A DNA stretch of 64,000 nt from Rheinheimera mangrovi (GCF_003990335.1 NZ_CP034683.1:3455501-3519500), one strand, 5' to 3'. Positions 1 to 10,039 are shown, counted from the first letter of the stretch. The notes: generated by a model not told the origin, from the sequence alone. Program-made: numbers and translations.

Positions 1-73
1 GCTCTGTGAAAAGCTTCCCATGACACATAAAACATTTTGTTGGTGGTCAGTGACATAACAGTTCCTCAGATCC

Positions 74-778
74 TTAAACCAGAGCCAAAGCGATTTCGAC
101 CATCTCGTTAAACGAGGTCTGACGCAATTCGGCACTCAAAGCTTCGCCGGTACGGATATGGTCGCTCACCGTCATAATGGCCAGCGCTTTAATACCAAAC
201 TCTGCGGCCACGCCGTATAAACCAGCAGCTTCCATTTCAACACCCAACACACCATATTTTTCTAGGCGATCAAATAAAGTTGGATCCGGGTTATAGAATA
301 AGTCTGAAGTAAATAAGTTACCTACTTTGACATCAATACTCTTGGCGCGAGCTGCGGCTACAGCGCGCTCTAAAAGACCATAATCAGCTAAAGCTGCGAA
401 ATCCAGATTGCCACCTAAACGGTTACGGTTCACATTCGAATCTGTGCTGGCGCCCATAGCGATCACTACATCACGCACTTTTACATCCAGCGGTAAACCG
501 CCACAGGAGCCGATGCGGATAATGTTTTTTACACCATAAAACTTTACCAGTTCAGTGGCATAAATCGACATAGAAGGAATACCCATGCCTGAGCCTAATA
601 CGCTGACTTTTTTGCCCTGATAAGTACCGGTATAACCAAACATATTACGTACTGTGTTCACGCACTCAACATCCTGTAAAAAGGTGTCGGCAATATGTTT
701 AGCGCGCAGCGGGTCGCCAGGCATTAATACGGTTTCTGCAAAAGCGCCTTCTGGCGCATTAATATGAGGAGTTGCCAT
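74..778 (-). CDS. deoD: Purine nucleoside phosphorylase DeoD-type
   Basis: This 234-residue protein is a hexameric-type purine nucleoside phosphorylase. It cleaves purine (deoxy)ribonucleosides with phosphate to free base and (deoxy)ribose-1-phosphate in the cytoplasm. The N-terminus carries the family pattern MATPHINA followed by MPGDPLRAK, with the phosphate-binding Gly and Arg. [15 protein letters not shown] and VEMEAAGLY (ribose and base binding) and the catalytic Asp in TVSDHI are all present. The length is normal for the family. It lies 13 bases downstream of deoB on the same strand, so the two form a salvage unit in which DeoB converts the sugar phosphate product. Family assignment is secure. 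Confidence 0.97.
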   Translation of the reverse strand: MATPHINAPEGAFAETVLMPGDPLRAKHIADTFLQDVECVNTVRNMFGYTGTYQGKKVSVLGSGMGIPSMSIYATELVKFYGVKNIIRIGSCGGLPLDVKVRDVVIAMGASTDSNVNRNRLGGNLDFAALADYGLLERAVAAARAKSIDVKVGNLFTSDLFYNPDPTLFDRLEKYGVLGVEMEAAGLYGVAAEFGIKALAIMTVSDHIRTGEALSAELRQTSFNEMVEIALALV

Positions 779-791
779 GAGTTACTCTAAA

Positions 792-1994
792 TTAAGAAGC
801 TAAAAAGGATTGACCATAAGGCATGGCCGCTAAATCAAAATAGTCGGCCAGAGTCTGGCCCATATCAGCGAAACTTGCTCTTTCGCCTAAATCTTTGGCT
901 GCACGGTTTTTGCCATAAAACAGCACTGGCACATATTCACGGGTGTGCTCTGTGCCTACCCATGTTGGATCACAGCCATGATCCGCTGTTAACAGCAACA
1001 CGGCATCTTCATCCAGTGCAGCCATAATTTCCGGTAAACGAGTGTCGAAATACTCCAGCGCTTCACCATAGCCGATAGGATCACGGCGATGGCCATAGTT
1101 CTGATCAAAGTCGACCAGATTGGTAAAAACAAGGCTGCGTTCTGGCGCTATCGCCATTTCAGCCAAGGTTTTATCCACTAAAGCGGCTAAGCCAGTGGCT
1201 TTGACTTCTTTGCTGATGCCCTGATGCGCATAAATATCAGCAATTTTACCAATGCTGACAACTGTACCGCCAGATTGAGTCAGGGTATCCAGCACTGTAG
1301 GAGCCGGAGGTAAAACCGAATAGTCTTTTCTATTCCCAGTGCGGGCATAGTTGCTGATATCTGTACCAAGGAAAGGACGGGCAATCACACGGCCTATATT
1401 GTAACTGTCCAGAAGCTCACGAGCTGTTTCACAGAACTGCAAAAGCTTGTCCAAACCAAAATGCTCTTCATGAGCGGCCACCTGAAATACGCTGTCAGCC
1501 GAGGTGTAACAAATAGGCTTGCCGGTTTTGATATGTTCATCGCCCAGCTTCACCAGAATGTCAGTGCCAGAGGCATGGCAATTGCCCAAAATGCCTGGCA
1601 CACCAGTGCGGCGTACTAACTCGTCAATCAGTTCTGCAGGAAAGCTGTTTTGTTTATCGTGGAAATAACCCCAGTCAAACAACACGGGAACACCAGCAAT
1701 TTCCCAATGACCGCTTGGAGTGTCTTTACCACTGGATAATTCACGGGCATGGCCATAACTGCCAAGTAGAGTTGGACTGTCTTCAACTAATGCCATTTCA
1801 CCGCTGGCAGCAAAACCTGCTTTAACCAAACCTAAACTGGCCAGGTGGGGCAACTGCAATTGGCGGCCTTTGGCTTGAAAAAACGCTTTGCTGATGCTGG
1901 CAAAGGTATTGGCACCTACGTCACCGAACTTAGCTGCATCGGGCGCACTGCCAATCCCAAAGCTATCCATTACTAAAATTACTGCCTTTGACAT
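792..1994 (-). CDS. deoB: Phosphopentomutase
   Basis: DeoB (400 residues) interconverts (deoxy)ribose-1-phosphate and the 5-phosphate, feeding nucleoside sugars into the pentose phosphate or acetaldehyde/glyceraldehyde-3-phosphate routes. It belongs to the alkaline phosphatase superfamily. The metal-binding Asp near the N-terminus (VMDSFGIG), the phosphorylated Thr region ([10 protein letters not shown]) and the C-terminal metal site ([19 protein letters not shown]) are all visible. Length is typical. It is the first gene of the pair with deoD. No deoC or deoA is in the window. The region just upstream contains a dispersed repeat rather than an obvious CytR/DeoR operator. Confidence 0.97.
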   Translation of the reverse strand: MSKAVILVMDSFGIGSAPDAAKFGDVGANTFASISKAFFQAKGRQLQLPHLASLGLVKAGFAASGEMALVEDSPTLLGSYGHARELSSGKDTPSGHWEIAGVPVLFDWGYFHDKQNSFPAELIDELVRRTGVPGILGNCHASGTDILVKLGDEHIKTGKPICYTSADSVFQVAAHEEHFGLDKLLQFCETARELLDSYNIGRVIARPFLGTDISNYARTGNRKDYSVLPPAPTVLDTLTQSGGTVVSIGKIADIYAHQGISKEVKATGLAALVDKTLAEMAIAPERSLVFTNLVDFDQNYGHRRDPIGYGEALEYFDTRLPEIMAALDEDAVLLLTADHGCDPTWVGTEHTREYVPVLFYGKNRAAKDLGERASFADMGQTLADYFDLAAMPYGQSFLAS

Positions 1995-2022
1995 ACTTAC
2001 CTACCTATTACATCAACCCCAA

Positions 2023-2210
2023 TCATATACCCTTCGTACTTGAAGCTGCAGCTTTGTTGACTGCAAGCTCTCGCCCCAGTCAGTTATTTTAGCGGGTGAA
2101 CTTTGCCTTCTGGCGAGCATCCGCCTCAATCCATAGACACATAGGTTAACTATGCTCCTGGGGTCTCACGCTCTTGTCGCCTCCCTGCAACTCCAATTAC
2201 TTTGGCTATA
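2023..2210. repeat. Dispersed intergenic repeat, long copy
   Basis: This 188-base block is related, in inverted orientation, to positions 11251-11378. Shared segments include TTGAAGC-GCAGCTTTGTTGA near the left end, the CATAGG/AACTATGCTCCTGGGG core and the GCAACT-CAATTACTTTGG end. This copy carries about 56 extra bases (roughly 2083-2140) relative to the other. The centre is palindromic (ATAG-GTTA-CTAT type). It fills most of the 323-base gap between deoB and the chemoreceptor gene. Function is unknown. Confidence 0.8.
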
Positions 2211-2257
2211 AACAATAGTGAGGTTCGGTACAGCCAGCCACAAGTGGCAAAAATTAA

Positions 2258-2292
2258 AAAGGGCACGCAGCTTATGCAAAAACGCACCCTTT
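2258..2292 (-). terminator. Intrinsic terminator of the chemoreceptor gene
   Basis: Read on the minus strand, AAAGGGTGCG pairs with CGTGCCCTTT (two G-U pairs) and is followed by TTAATTTTT. It lies directly after the stop of the methyl-accepting protein gene. Confidence 0.75.
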
Positions 2293-2317
2293 GGCAATCC
2301 CAACTTTTTACATTCTG

Positions 2318-3934
2318 CTAACTGATTTTGAATTTCCCTACCAAACCAAACAAAGTATCAGACAGCAGGCGAATTTCATTCGACAAACGATCATTATCTT
2401 TGGCTATATCGCCTGCAGCACTGGCCTGATCATGCAGTGCATACAGGTTCTTGGTGATTTCCTCAGACACCACTGCCTGCTCTTCGGTGGCGGCAGCGGT
2501 TTGTGTCGCCATATCATTCACTTTAATTGAAGATTGCTGCAGCTCACGGAACACTTGCTCGGCCTGAGAAAAACTACTGACGGTTAAATCGGCATTGGTT
2601 TTACCACTGCTAATGGCCGTGGCCGCTTCGTTCACCCGGCTTTGCAGAGCTTGGATCATTTCCTGAATATGGTTGGTGCTTTGCTGAGTCCGGGAGGCTA
2701 AAGTGCGGACTTCGTCGGCCACTACGGCAAAACCACGGCCTTGCTCCCCGGCACGGGCAGCTTCAATTGCCGCGTTTAAGGCCAATAAATTGGTTTGTTC
2801 AGCAATGCCACGTATGACATCCAATACCGAGGCTATGTTTTCAGAACTGTTTTCCAACTCGCCGGAACAGGCCAGAGCTTTATCCACATCTTTGGTTAAA
2901 CTCGCCATGCTTTGAGTGACACTGGTCACCACCACTAAACCACGCTCTGCGCTCATTTTGGCTTCATCTGCTTCATGCGCAGAATCTGTTGCCACTTGTG
3001 CCATTTCTTTGTTCGCCAGCGTCATTTCATGTACTGCGCTGACAATAGAATCGGAGGCCACATTCAATGAACGGGTAATATCATTGGTTTTAATAGCAGA
3101 TTCAGACAACACCTGCGTTAGTTTGCTCAGCTGTGCGGCTTGCTGCAGCACTGAGGCAATCAACTGACATAAGTTAGCGACAAAACCATTAAACTGCCCT
3201 GCCAACGCAGCGAATTCGTCTTGGGAGTTGGTATCAAGCCGAGCTGTTAAATCGCCATCGCCTGACGCGATCTCAGATAAACGTGCAGTTAAAGCGTTAA
3301 TTTGAGTAGTCAAAGATTTAGGCACACTGTAGCTAAACCAGCCTGCGATCAGCAGGATAACCGCAGTGATGCTATAAGTGGTGTTCTGGAAAAAACTAAT
3401 TTCGGAGGTTAGCACTTGCTGTTCACTGATAGATTTATTGAGCGCTGCTTCACCGGCTTTATCCAATACACTACGTAAAGCGCTAAACTGCTTTTGCTCT
3501 TCGGCTATCAGTTCAGGCGTTGCATTGCCCGCTTTGCTGGCCTGCAGTAAAGCTAAAGCACTTTGGTACCACAGCTGATAATCCTGCTCAAAAGCGGAAA
3601 ACTGTTGCTGTATATCAGGATAGCTTTTCAAATATTTTAAATAGTCAGCAAACCTCTGTTTAACCTGTTGAGCATTGTCTTCCACATCTGCTTCAAGCGC
3701 AGCACTGTCACCTTGTTTACTCAAGTACATAGTGGAAGCTAATTTCGCCTGGTATAAATCGCGGTCAGCGTTTAAAACCACCGAGATTGCTTGCAGAAAA
3801 TTATCCGCCTGAACTGCCAACGCACTTTTTTGCAAACCAGATAAATAGCTGAACATGGAGACAACAATCAATAAAGTGAACGCCAGAATAAGCATAGGTA
3901 AACTGCTTTTAACTCTGATACTGTGCAGATTCAT
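2318..3934 (-). CDS. Methyl-accepting chemotaxis protein
   Basis: This 538-residue transmembrane chemoreceptor passes periplasmic signals to CheA/CheW. TM1 is at about residues 10-30 and is followed by a roughly 155-residue helical periplasmic domain of four-helix-bundle type. TM2 is at about 187-204, then a HAMP segment and the cytoplasmic signalling hairpin, whose conserved tip ([20 protein letters not shown] then [12 protein letters not shown]) is intact. I chose the ATG at 3934, which has AAGGA six bases upstream, over the in-frame TTG 15 bases further up. No ligand can be inferred. It stands alone with its own terminator. Confidence 0.93.
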   Translation of the reverse strand: MNLHSIRVKSSLPMLILAFTLLIVVSMFSYLSGLQKSALAVQADNFLQAISVVLNADRDLYQAKLASTMYLSKQGDSAALEADVEDNAQQVKQRFADYLKYLKSYPDIQQQFSAFEQDYQLWYQSALALLQASKAGNATPELIAEEQKQFSALRSVLDKAGEAALNKSISEQQVLTSEISFFQNTTYSITAVILLIAGWFSYSVPKSLTTQINALTARLSEIASGDGDLTARLDTNSQDEFAALAGQFNGFVANLCQLIASVLQQAAQLSKLTQVLSESAIKTNDITRSLNVASDSIVSAVHEMTLANKEMAQVATDSAHEADEAKMSAERGLVVVTSVTQSMASLTKDVDKALACSGELENSSENIASVLDVIRGIAEQTNLLALNAAIEAARAGEQGRGFAVVADEVRTLASRTQQSTNHIQEMIQALQSRVNEAATAISSGKTNADLTVSSFSQAEQVFRELQQSSIKVNDMATQTAAATEEQAVVSEEITKNLYALHDQASAAGDIAKDNDRLSNEIRLLSDTLFGLVGKFKIS

Positions 3935-4109
3935 AATGAGTCCTTGCAAGGGTGTAATACTCTCCTAAGTATTGATAACAGAATGACTTTCCGCCAAATT
4001 TTAGAGAAAAATAGTTCCGCCGCGCTGTAAAGCCGCGACATTATTGATGCAATGAACTAAAGCAGCTGGTTTGCGTATATTCCTGCTGATGAATGAATGG
4101 AGTTTGTAA

Positions 4110-4802
4110 ATGAAAACCGCTGTAATTACAGGAACAAGCCGTCGTCTGGGCGCTTATTTGGCAGAGAAACTCAGTGCAGAGGGCTATCAGGTGTTCGGCC
4201 TTACCAGACAAATCAATCCACAGCAGCAGTATTTAACGCAAATAGCGGTGGACTATCAGTCAGCAGATTCTGTTATGTCGGCTATTCGTCAGCTGCAGCA
4301 GCAAAGCAGTATCGACTTGTTGATCCATAACGCATCTTTGTTTGAAAAAGATGAGTTACATACCGAAGACACTGTGAGTTTTTATCAGGCTTTGTTTGCT
4401 GTGCATATGCAGCTGCCTGCACTGTTGAACCAACACTTAGCACCACATATAGCAAAAACTCAGGGCGGTGGTTTGATTGTACATATCACTGATATTTACA
4501 GTGAAAACCCAAATCCAGCGTTTTCACTTTATTGCAGCACCAAAGCAGGACTTGAGAACTTAATGAAGTCCGCAGCTAAAGCTTATGCCCCACAAATACG
4601 GGTTAACAGTATTCAGCCCGGCCCTATTATGTTTTTGCCAGAGCATAGCAGCAGCGAAAAACAGCAGGTGATGCAACAAACTTTAATTGCGCAGGAAGCT
4701 GGTTTCGAGCCAATTTACCAGGGCGTCCGTTTTTTGATCGACAACAAATTTGTCACCGGTCTCAGCCTGAAAATAGATGGCGGCAGGTCGCTCGGAAAAT
4801 AA
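4110..4802 (+). CDS. folM: Dihydromonapterin reductase FolM (SDR family)
   Basis: This 230-residue short-chain dehydrogenase resembles FolM and pteridine reductases, which reduce dihydromonapterin or dihydrofolate with NADPH. The cofactor motif is TGTSRRLG near the N-terminus; its Arg-rich form is typical of the pteridine-reductase branch rather than of sugar SDRs. The catalytic Tyr-x3-Lys is YCSTK, followed by the family-specific proline-rich VNSIQPGPI. Its last 120 bases run antisense to the 3' end of the folK-like gene on the other strand. The pterin context supports the call. Confidence 0.85.
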   Translation: MKTAVITGTSRRLGAYLAEKLSAEGYQVFGLTRQINPQQQYLTQIAVDYQSADSVMSAIRQLQQQSSIDLLIHNASLFEKDELHTEDTVSFYQALFAVHMQLPALLNQHLAPHIAKTQGGGLIVHITDIYSENPNPAFSLYCSTKAGLENLMKSAAKAYAPQIRVNSIQPGPIMFLPEHSSSEKQQVMQQTLIAQEAGFEPIYQGVRFLIDNKFVTGLSLKIDGGRSLGK

Positions 4803-5207
4803 CTGACAACCTAACTGGATAGGTGCTTGCTTACTGGCTGGATCAAACACTTGTTGAAGGTAAGATTCAGTCAGTGCAGTTTTCCATGCCTCCGACCACT
4901 GCTCCTGATACCAAATAATATCCAAATCACAGCTGCGATCTTTGACACTTCGTTTGGGATCGCTTCTGTCGCGACCCAATAACTCTTCAATATGGCAAAG
5001 TTGCGCTTTTAATTCAGAAGCTATCAGGCTTGAGTTCAGCACCAGCACTGAATTAATAAACACATGATTAGATTCAACCAATTGCGCCTGAGTGTACACC
5101 CGCTGATATAAGTACAAGGACCCAAAGTTTTTGGCCAGTGCACTGACAGCTGCAGCCACATGCTGTTCAGGCTGAATATTTGAGCCTATCGAAATCACAT
5201 AATACAT
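4683..5207 (-). CDS. folK: HPPK (FolK)-like protein, divergent
   Basis: The 174-residue product resembles 6-hydroxymethyl-7,8-dihydropterin pyrophosphokinase, which transfers pyrophosphate from ATP to the pterin in folate synthesis. The N-terminal YVISIGSNI and the central ELLGRDRS...DLDII (the two Mg-binding Asp) are present. The canonical WGPR loop is replaced by a Ser/Lys/Asp-rich stretch, and the usual C-terminal HP...R segment is not recognisable, so activity may differ from housekeeping FolK. The start has a strong AAGGAG. It follows the MBL-fold gene by 15 bases. The C-terminal 40 codons overlap folM in antisense. It may be a second, specialised copy. Confidence 0.7.
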   Translation of the reverse strand: MYYVISIGSNIQPEQHVAAAVSALAKNFGSLYLYQRVYTQAQLVESNHVFINSVLVLNSSLIASELKAQLCHIEELLGRDRSDPKRSVKDRSCDLDIIWYQEQWSEAWKTALTESYLQQVFDPASKQAPIQLGCQLFSERPAAIYFQAETGDKFVVDQKTDALVNWLETSFLRN

Positions 5208-5222
5208 AAAACTCCTTGTGAC

Positions 5223-5999
5223 TCAGCTTGCTGCTGTATCCGTCTGATGTTCCTTGCTTAACAGCACCCGCTGCCCTTGCCGGGCAAAGCCGGCAAAATG
5301 CTGATCCACCATCTGTTGATAGTCTGGCCAGTGGTCTTCATAACTCATTAAATAGGTTTTTTTACAGAGCTCAGCCGGATACAAACTCAGCAGAGAATGC
5401 ACAGAGGCATGCACAGGGTTGTATTCGGTTAAGGTCACATCGTGGAATATGATATCGGGCTTTAACTGCATCAGCAGTTGTGGTACGGCCACTGTATCGC
5501 CGGAATAAAAAATGCTCTGGTTAATCATCAAACCAAAACAGACTTTGCCCGGCGTGTGAGATACCCTGTGCAACTGGTAAAAGTTACCAAAGAGCTCAAA
5601 CTCATCGTTTTGTAACAGCACCAGATCAAAATAATCGGAGAGCTCATTTTCACCCTCGCCATTTTTCGCCAGCACACCTTTTAAACACTGATGCCATAAC
5701 TCGTCATACAACTCATAATGCAAAATCAGCTTGGCTTTTTTATGGTATTTGTAACGGCCTTCATTCGCCAGCCGCTCCAGACCAAACATATGATCGGCAT
5801 GCACATGGGTAATAAACACAGCGTCTATATCCTGCAGCTTTAACCCCTGAGCTAACAAAGCGGGTTTGATGGTGTAGCCACAGTCAATCAGCAAAGTTCC
5901 TTTGGCATTTGTAACCAATGCATTGTTATTAAACAAGGTATCGGATTCTGAATGACCACAGCCGAGAATTAACAGTTCATTGGAATTGGACAACATCAT
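5223..5999 (-). CDS. Metallo-beta-lactamase-fold hydrolase
   Basis: This 258-residue MBL-fold protein has the zinc-binding signature THVHADH (about residues 64-70), preceded by the LLIDCG strand. Further ligands lie in SHTPGK, FYSGDT and the C-terminal region. The overall pattern is closer to the ribonuclease Z/phosphodiesterase-like branch than to antibiotic lactamases, and there is no signal peptide, so it is probably cytoplasmic. It is first in a two-gene unit with the folK-like gene. Substrate unknown; a role in pterin or nucleotide hydrolysis would fit the neighbours but is only inference. Confidence 0.8.
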   Translation of the reverse strand: MMLSNSNELLILGCGHSESDTLFNNNALVTNAKGTLLIDCGYTIKPALLAQGLKLQDIDAVFITHVHADHMFGLERLANEGRYKYHKKAKLILHYELYDELWHQCLKGVLAKNGEGENELSDYFDLVLLQNDEFELFGNFYQLHRVSHTPGKVCFGLMINQSIFYSGDTVAVPQLLMQLKPDIIFHDVTLTEYNPVHASVHSLLSLYPAELCKKTYLMSYEDHWPDYQQMVDQHFAGFARQGQRVLLSKEHQTDTAAS

Positions 6000-6183
6000 T
6001 TATTTCTACCCAAAGCAAAGTGCTTCTATAGTACGGCTTTTGCTGCAGATTGTATCACCGCTTTAGCGGATCTTTTTACTGAAGCGGCTCTGACAACTTA
6101 CTGTACCTTAGTGCTATAGCCTCATCTGGTTAAAGGGATCAAAATGGAAGCACTATAGCTTTGGCTTTTAAAGGACAGTTCAG

Positions 6184-7176
6184 ATGAAAACCTTGCCTTT
6201 TGTTTTATCTTCTTTCGCTTTTGCTCTGAGCAGCACAGCTTATGCGGCTTTGCCTGCATTAAAACTAAATTTAGACCAAACCACAGTGTCGGGTTTATCC
6301 AGCGGCGGCTACATGGCATCGCAGTTTCAGCTTGCTCATGCCGATTGGGTGAAAGGTGCAGCCATAGTGGCGGCAGGTCCGGTGTATTGTGCGCAGAATA
6401 ATTTAATGACAGCTCTGGATCACTGCATCAATAAAGTGGGCAGTCCTATTCCTTTGGCTGATATCAATAAGCAGCTAAAAGACTGGTCAGTTCAGGGCTT
6501 GTTGGCGTCCGAAGCAGAGATTAAACAAAGCAAAATCTGGTTATTGCACGGCACCGCCGATCAAAAGATTGCCAAAGAAGTGGCTGATGCGCTGTATCAG
6601 CAATACCAAGAGTGGTTACCGGCAACACAGCTGCGGTATGTGCAGGATAAAAACTTCGCTCACCATATGCCGACATTAAACGAAGGCAGCGCGTGCACTA
6701 GCTCCGAAGCACCGTTTTTAGGCCAATGTAATTATGATGCGGCAGGTGAAGCACTGAAGTTTCTTCATGCCGGTTTAAAAGCCCCAGCCGATCACCCCAG
6801 TGGTACTGTTTATCCAATTGAGCAGCAAAAAATTGCAGGAGATCTGGCCGCCACTATGGCAGAGCAAGGTTTTGTTTATGTGCCCAAAAGTTGCGAGCAA
6901 GGCCAAAGCTGTACTTTGCATATCAGCTTTCATGGTTGTAACCAACATGCAGATGCGGTAGGCATGGCTTATGTCGAAAAAGCGGGCTTTAACCGCTATG
7001 CCGACAGCAACAACCTGGTGGTGCTGTATCCACAAAGCCGCGCCTCCAACCTGATGCCAATGAACCCACAAGCCTGTTGGGACTGGTGGGGCTACACAGA
7101 TGCCAATTATGCCAACCGTAAAGGTCAGCAAATTCAGGCGGTTGTAAAACTAGCTCAGTCTCTTAGCGCTAAGTAA
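6184..7176 (+). CDS. Secreted PHB depolymerase-like esterase
   Basis: The 330-residue protein has a clear signal peptide cleaved after about residue 21 (AYA) and an alpha/beta-hydrolase esterase signature GLSSGG, with the nucleophile at about Ser39. ISFHGCNQ in the C-terminal half matches extracellular poly(3-hydroxybutyrate) depolymerase-like proteins. HGTADQ could supply acid or His residues of the triad. Several Cys suggest periplasmic disulfides. There is no substrate-binding or linker domain, so it may act on short oligomers or other esters. The start is supported by AAGGACAG. It is monocistronic. Confidence 0.8.
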   Translation: MKTLPFVLSSFAFALSSTAYAALPALKLNLDQTTVSGLSSGGYMASQFQLAHADWVKGAAIVAAGPVYCAQNNLMTALDHCINKVGSPIPLADINKQLKDWSVQGLLASEAEIKQSKIWLLHGTADQKIAKEVADALYQQYQEWLPATQLRYVQDKNFAHHMPTLNEGSACTSSEAPFLGQCNYDAAGEALKFLHAGLKAPADHPSGTVYPIEQQKIAGDLAATMAEQGFVYVPKSCEQGQSCTLHISFHGCNQHADAVGMAYVEKAGFNRYADSNNLVVLYPQSRASNLMPMNPQACWDWWGYTDANYANRKGQQIQAVVKLAQSLSAK

Positions 7177-7193
7177 GTGCAGACGAAGCCTGG

Positions 7194-9017
7194 CTAAGGC
7201 TGGGCTTTTAACCACAACCCCCTTTTCGCTAACTGTTCAGCGCTCGCCTCTTTGTTTTCGGTCAAAATCCAGCTTGGATCAGCCGTAAAGGTGACCTCTG
7301 TAGTATAGGTTTTACCACGGCTGCTAAAACTTAGTTGTGCGGTATTTCCCACTTTGTAACTGGCTAAGGCTTTATCCCATTGCTCTTTAGAGCCCAGTTT
7401 ATAACGCCCCAGCTTTAACAGCAGATCGCCTTTTTCCACTCCAGCCAGATACAAAGGCGTACCCATCAGCGGATTACTGTCTACTTTGAGTTGCTTATCC
7501 TGCTCCACTAAAGTGACAGCAGTTAAAAAGGCTTGTGTTGGTTTAGCTATCGCTAGCTTCAAGCCCATAGCTGCAAATAAAGCTTCGAAATCAGGTAATT
7601 GCTGACCATGGATATAACGGCTAAAGAAGTTGCTGGCAAAGTCCGGATTGGCTGTAAGCTCCGCCAGAGCCTGTTGCAGATCCTGTTCTGTATAAGAACG
7701 CCCCACTTTTCCAAAGTCCTGCCACAACTTTCGCATCAGTAGATCCAGGCTCAGACCTTCAAATTCAGCACGTAAGGTTAAATCCAGCGCCAGCCCCAGT
7801 ACTTCTCCGTAGGTGTAATAAGAGATATAGCTATTGGCATAGTTAGTGGGGTCGACCGACACTGCCGCATCAACAAAAGGCGCCATCTCGCTCATACCTG
7901 TGGCAGGGAAAAACTGTCGGCCCGGTGAAAGTTTCACTTTGTTTACTGCAGCTACGGTTTTATCTAAATAGGTGGCTAAATCAAAATGCCCGGTGCGGCT
8001 TAACGTCAGTTTGCCGTAGTAGTTGGTCACCCCTTCGGCAAACCATAAATTACGGCTCATATTGGCGCGCTGGAAATCAAAAGGTTCTAAATCGGCTGGG
8101 CGCAACCTCTCCACATTCCAGGCATGAAAAAATTCGTGCGATAAGGTTTCTATCTGGGCGTAATTCGCTTCGAGTAATGAACGCTCGTCGGTCAGAATAG
8201 TAGAATTGCGATGCTCCATACCGTCACCATCTACATAAGGCAAATAGTCGGCAATAAACACATATTGGCCATAATCAAATTTGGGGTACTCACCAAATAT
8301 TTTTGCCTGCTCTGCTACTACGGCTTTGGCTTTTTCAGTGAAGGTATCCAGTTGTTGCTCTGTACCCTGATGATGCAAAGCCAGATGAATAGTGGCTTCA
8401 GACTGCTGATCCGCTACTGTCCAACTGCGCTGGCCATAAGCACTTAACTCAACCGGGCTGTCCATCAGATACTGCAAGTCTGGCGCAATGTAGCTGCCAT
8501 CCGCTTGCAACTGCAGCTGAGTTGCTACTTTCCAGCGAGCGTCGGGTAACTCAAAACGTAACGAAGCGCTTTGTTGTGCATAATCCGGAGCAAACAATAA
8601 AGTGGCAGGCATATTTAAATGGGCATGAGTGCGATCTATCTGGTTATAAGTACCGTCGCCCCAATCACCGTACAGACGATAACTCACAATCACAGTGCCA
8701 TTGTGTTGCCCGACCGACCACTGGCTTGGACTGATGCGCAGCATAGATAAGCTTTTGCCTGTACTGTCAGTGGCTTTTAAATCATAGATATTTTTAGCAA
8801 AAGCATGAGGGGCGTAACGGCCAGGGGAAGCACTGCTCATACTCAGCAACAAATTAGCAGAGCTGACACCATCAAATCGGGCCTGAATAGCGGCTTCATG
8901 GTGCGCGGCATTATTAAAAGACAACTGATAACTTACCGCAGCTTGAACCGGATTATCTGCCGCCAGCAGGCTGAAACTAACCAAAGTAAAAGAAGACAAG
9001 GCAAAAAACAGGCGCAC
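7194..9017 (-). CDS. M61 family (glycyl aminopeptidase-type) metallopeptidase with PDZ domain
   Basis: The 607-residue exported metallopeptidase carries the zinc motif HEFFH (residues 294-298), followed by WNVERLRP typical of M61, and the downstream Glu ligand in the FAEGVTNYYG segment. A PDZ-like domain occupies the C-terminal 100 or so residues. An N-terminal M61 beta domain precedes the catalytic part. I chose the GTG start at 9017: AAGAAAGGA lies seven bases upstream and the result is a compact signal peptide (RLFFALSSFTLVSFSLLAA). The longer in-frame extension has no signal character. It is likely periplasmic, digesting peptides with N-terminal small residues. Confidence 0.9.
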   Translation of the reverse strand: MRLFFALSSFTLVSFSLLAADNPVQAAVSYQLSFNNAAHHEAAIQARFDGVSSANLLLSMSSASPGRYAPHAFAKNIYDLKATDSTGKSLSMLRISPSQWSVGQHNGTVIVSYRLYGDWGDGTYNQIDRTHAHLNMPATLLFAPDYAQQSASLRFELPDARWKVATQLQLQADGSYIAPDLQYLMDSPVELSAYGQRSWTVADQQSEATIHLALHHQGTEQQLDTFTEKAKAVVAEQAKIFGEYPKFDYGQYVFIADYLPYVDGDGMEHRNSTILTDERSLLEANYAQIETLSHEFFHAWNVERLRPADLEPFDFQRANMSRNLWFAEGVTNYYGKLTLSRTGHFDLATYLDKTVAAVNKVKLSPGRQFFPATGMSEMAPFVDAAVSVDPTNYANSYISYYTYGEVLGLALDLTLRAEFEGLSLDLLMRKLWQDFGKVGRSYTEQDLQQALAELTANPDFASNFFSRYIHGQQLPDFEALFAAMGLKLAIAKPTQAFLTAVTLVEQDKQLKVDSNPLMGTPLYLAGVEKGDLLLKLGRYKLGSKEQWDKALASYKVGNTAQLSFSSRGKTYTTEVTFTADPSWILTENKEASAEQLAKRGLWLKAQP

Positions 9018-9210
9018 TACAATATCCTTTCTTAAAGTGTATCGCTCTACCATAGAGCAATTGATGGCACACTCCAATCTGCATCTTTGCACTTCATCGC
9101 AAAAACAAAGCCATGTACAGAATTTCGTCCATAAAGATCGATAAAGCTGTGGTGCAGAGCTTGTGGCTGTTGAATAATACAGCCTGATACAGCACAGAAG
9201 GAGCAATCAG

Positions 9211-9879
9211 GTGGTTCAGGCAGTTATTTTTGATATGGATGGGGTGCTGATTGATTCTGAACCTTATTGGGCTGAAGCCGAGCAGCATGTGTTTCGTCAG
9301 TTAGGTGTCACACTAGATCCTGCTATAACCTCACAAACCAGCGGTATGACCACCCGCTCTGTCACAGAATTGTGGTTTAAGCATTCACCATGGCAGGGTT
9401 TTACCATTGAACAAGCCGAACAGGCTGTGATTGATTACGTGGCGGTTGCAGTAATGGAACGTGGTGTCGTGAAAAAAGGTGTAGTGGAGCTGTTGCAGCA
9501 ACTGCAAAGCTGGCAAATTCCAGTGGCACTAGCCACCAATTCACCAGGCTCACTGATGAATACTGTGCTGGATAAACTACAAATCCGCCCTTATTTTCAG
9601 GCGCTTTGCTCTATTGAGTTGGTTACACAAGGCAAACCCAAGCCAGAAATTTACCATTTAGCTGCCAGCAAGTTAGGTGTGGCTTCAGAACATTGTCTGG
9701 TATTTGAAGACTCAGTCACAGGTTTAACAGCAGCCAAAGCAGCAGGTATGAAAGTAGTTGCATTACCTGCTGAACATCACTGGCACAGAGCTGAATACGA
9801 TCAGGCCGAAAGCCGTTTAAAGTGTTTTAGCGACATAGAAGCAGCGCATTTTCAGAGCTGGGGATTTGAGCAGAAGTAA
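9211..9879 (+). CDS. hxpB: HAD-family sugar phosphatase (HxpB/YniC type)
   Basis: This 222-residue HAD hydrolase has all four motifs: FDMDGVLIDSEP (nucleophile and acid Asp), ATNSPGS (Thr/Ser), the Lys in GKPKPEI, and FEDSVTGLTAAKAAGM. The cap is alpha-helical, as in beta-phosphoglucomutase-like and hexitol/2-deoxyglucose-6-phosphate phosphatases. The start is GTG with AGAAGGAG seven bases before it. It probably dephosphorylates hexose or hexitol phosphates in the cytoplasm. It is followed directly by a strong terminator. The exact substrate is uncertain. Confidence 0.85.
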   Translation: MVQAVIFDMDGVLIDSEPYWAEAEQHVFRQLGVTLDPAITSQTSGMTTRSVTELWFKHSPWQGFTIEQAEQAVIDYVAVAVMERGVVKKGVVELLQQLQSWQIPVALATNSPGSLMNTVLDKLQIRPYFQALCSIELVTQGKPKPEIYHLAASKLGVASEHCLVFEDSVTGLTAAKAAGMKVVALPAEHHWHRAEYDQAESRLKCFSDIEAAHFQSWGFEQK

Positions 9880-9916
9880 TTGGATTCAGGCTCCATCCTA
9901 CTGAATGACAGAAAAC

Positions 9917-9950
9917 AAAAAGCCCGTCACAAGGACGGGCTTTTTGTTTT
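9917..9950. terminator. Bidirectional intrinsic terminator
   Basis: AGCCCGTC pairs with GACGGGCT around an ACAAG loop, with a run of A on the left and TTTTTGTTTT on the right. It ends hxpB on the plus strand and the Phe-Thr-Phe tRNA operon arriving on the minus strand. Confidence 0.9.
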
Positions 9951-9953
9951 TTA

Positions 9954-10029
9954 TGGTGCCCAGAGGCGGAATCGAACCACCGACACGCGGATTTTCAATC
10001 CGCTGCTCTACCGACTGAGCTATCTGGGC
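9954..10029 (-). tRNA. tRNA-Phe (GAA)
   Basis: A complete 76-base cloverleaf with encoded CCA. The acceptor GCCCAGA pairs with TCTGGGC, and the anticodon loop reads TTGAAAA (GAA). It is the last gene of the minus-strand tRNA cluster and identical in sequence to the copy at 10165-10240. Confidence 0.97.
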
Positions 10030-10039
10030 GTAACGTGAA

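Noticed and set aside
2291..2530. Plus-strand open frames opposite the chemoreceptor, M61, arabinanase and TPR genes
   Set aside because: They lie entirely antisense to genes with strong domain evidence and have no ribosome sites; treated as frame shadows.
3945..3957. GTAATAC core upstream of the chemoreceptor gene, resembling the arabinose operators
   Set aside because: The outer positions do not fit T(T/A)...(T/A)A, and it lies only about 15 bases from the start codon without a palindrome. Probably chance.
7176..7215. Possible terminator between the depolymerase and M61 genes
   Set aside because: AAGCC/GGCTT pairing is short and overlaps the M61 stop codon; too weak to call.
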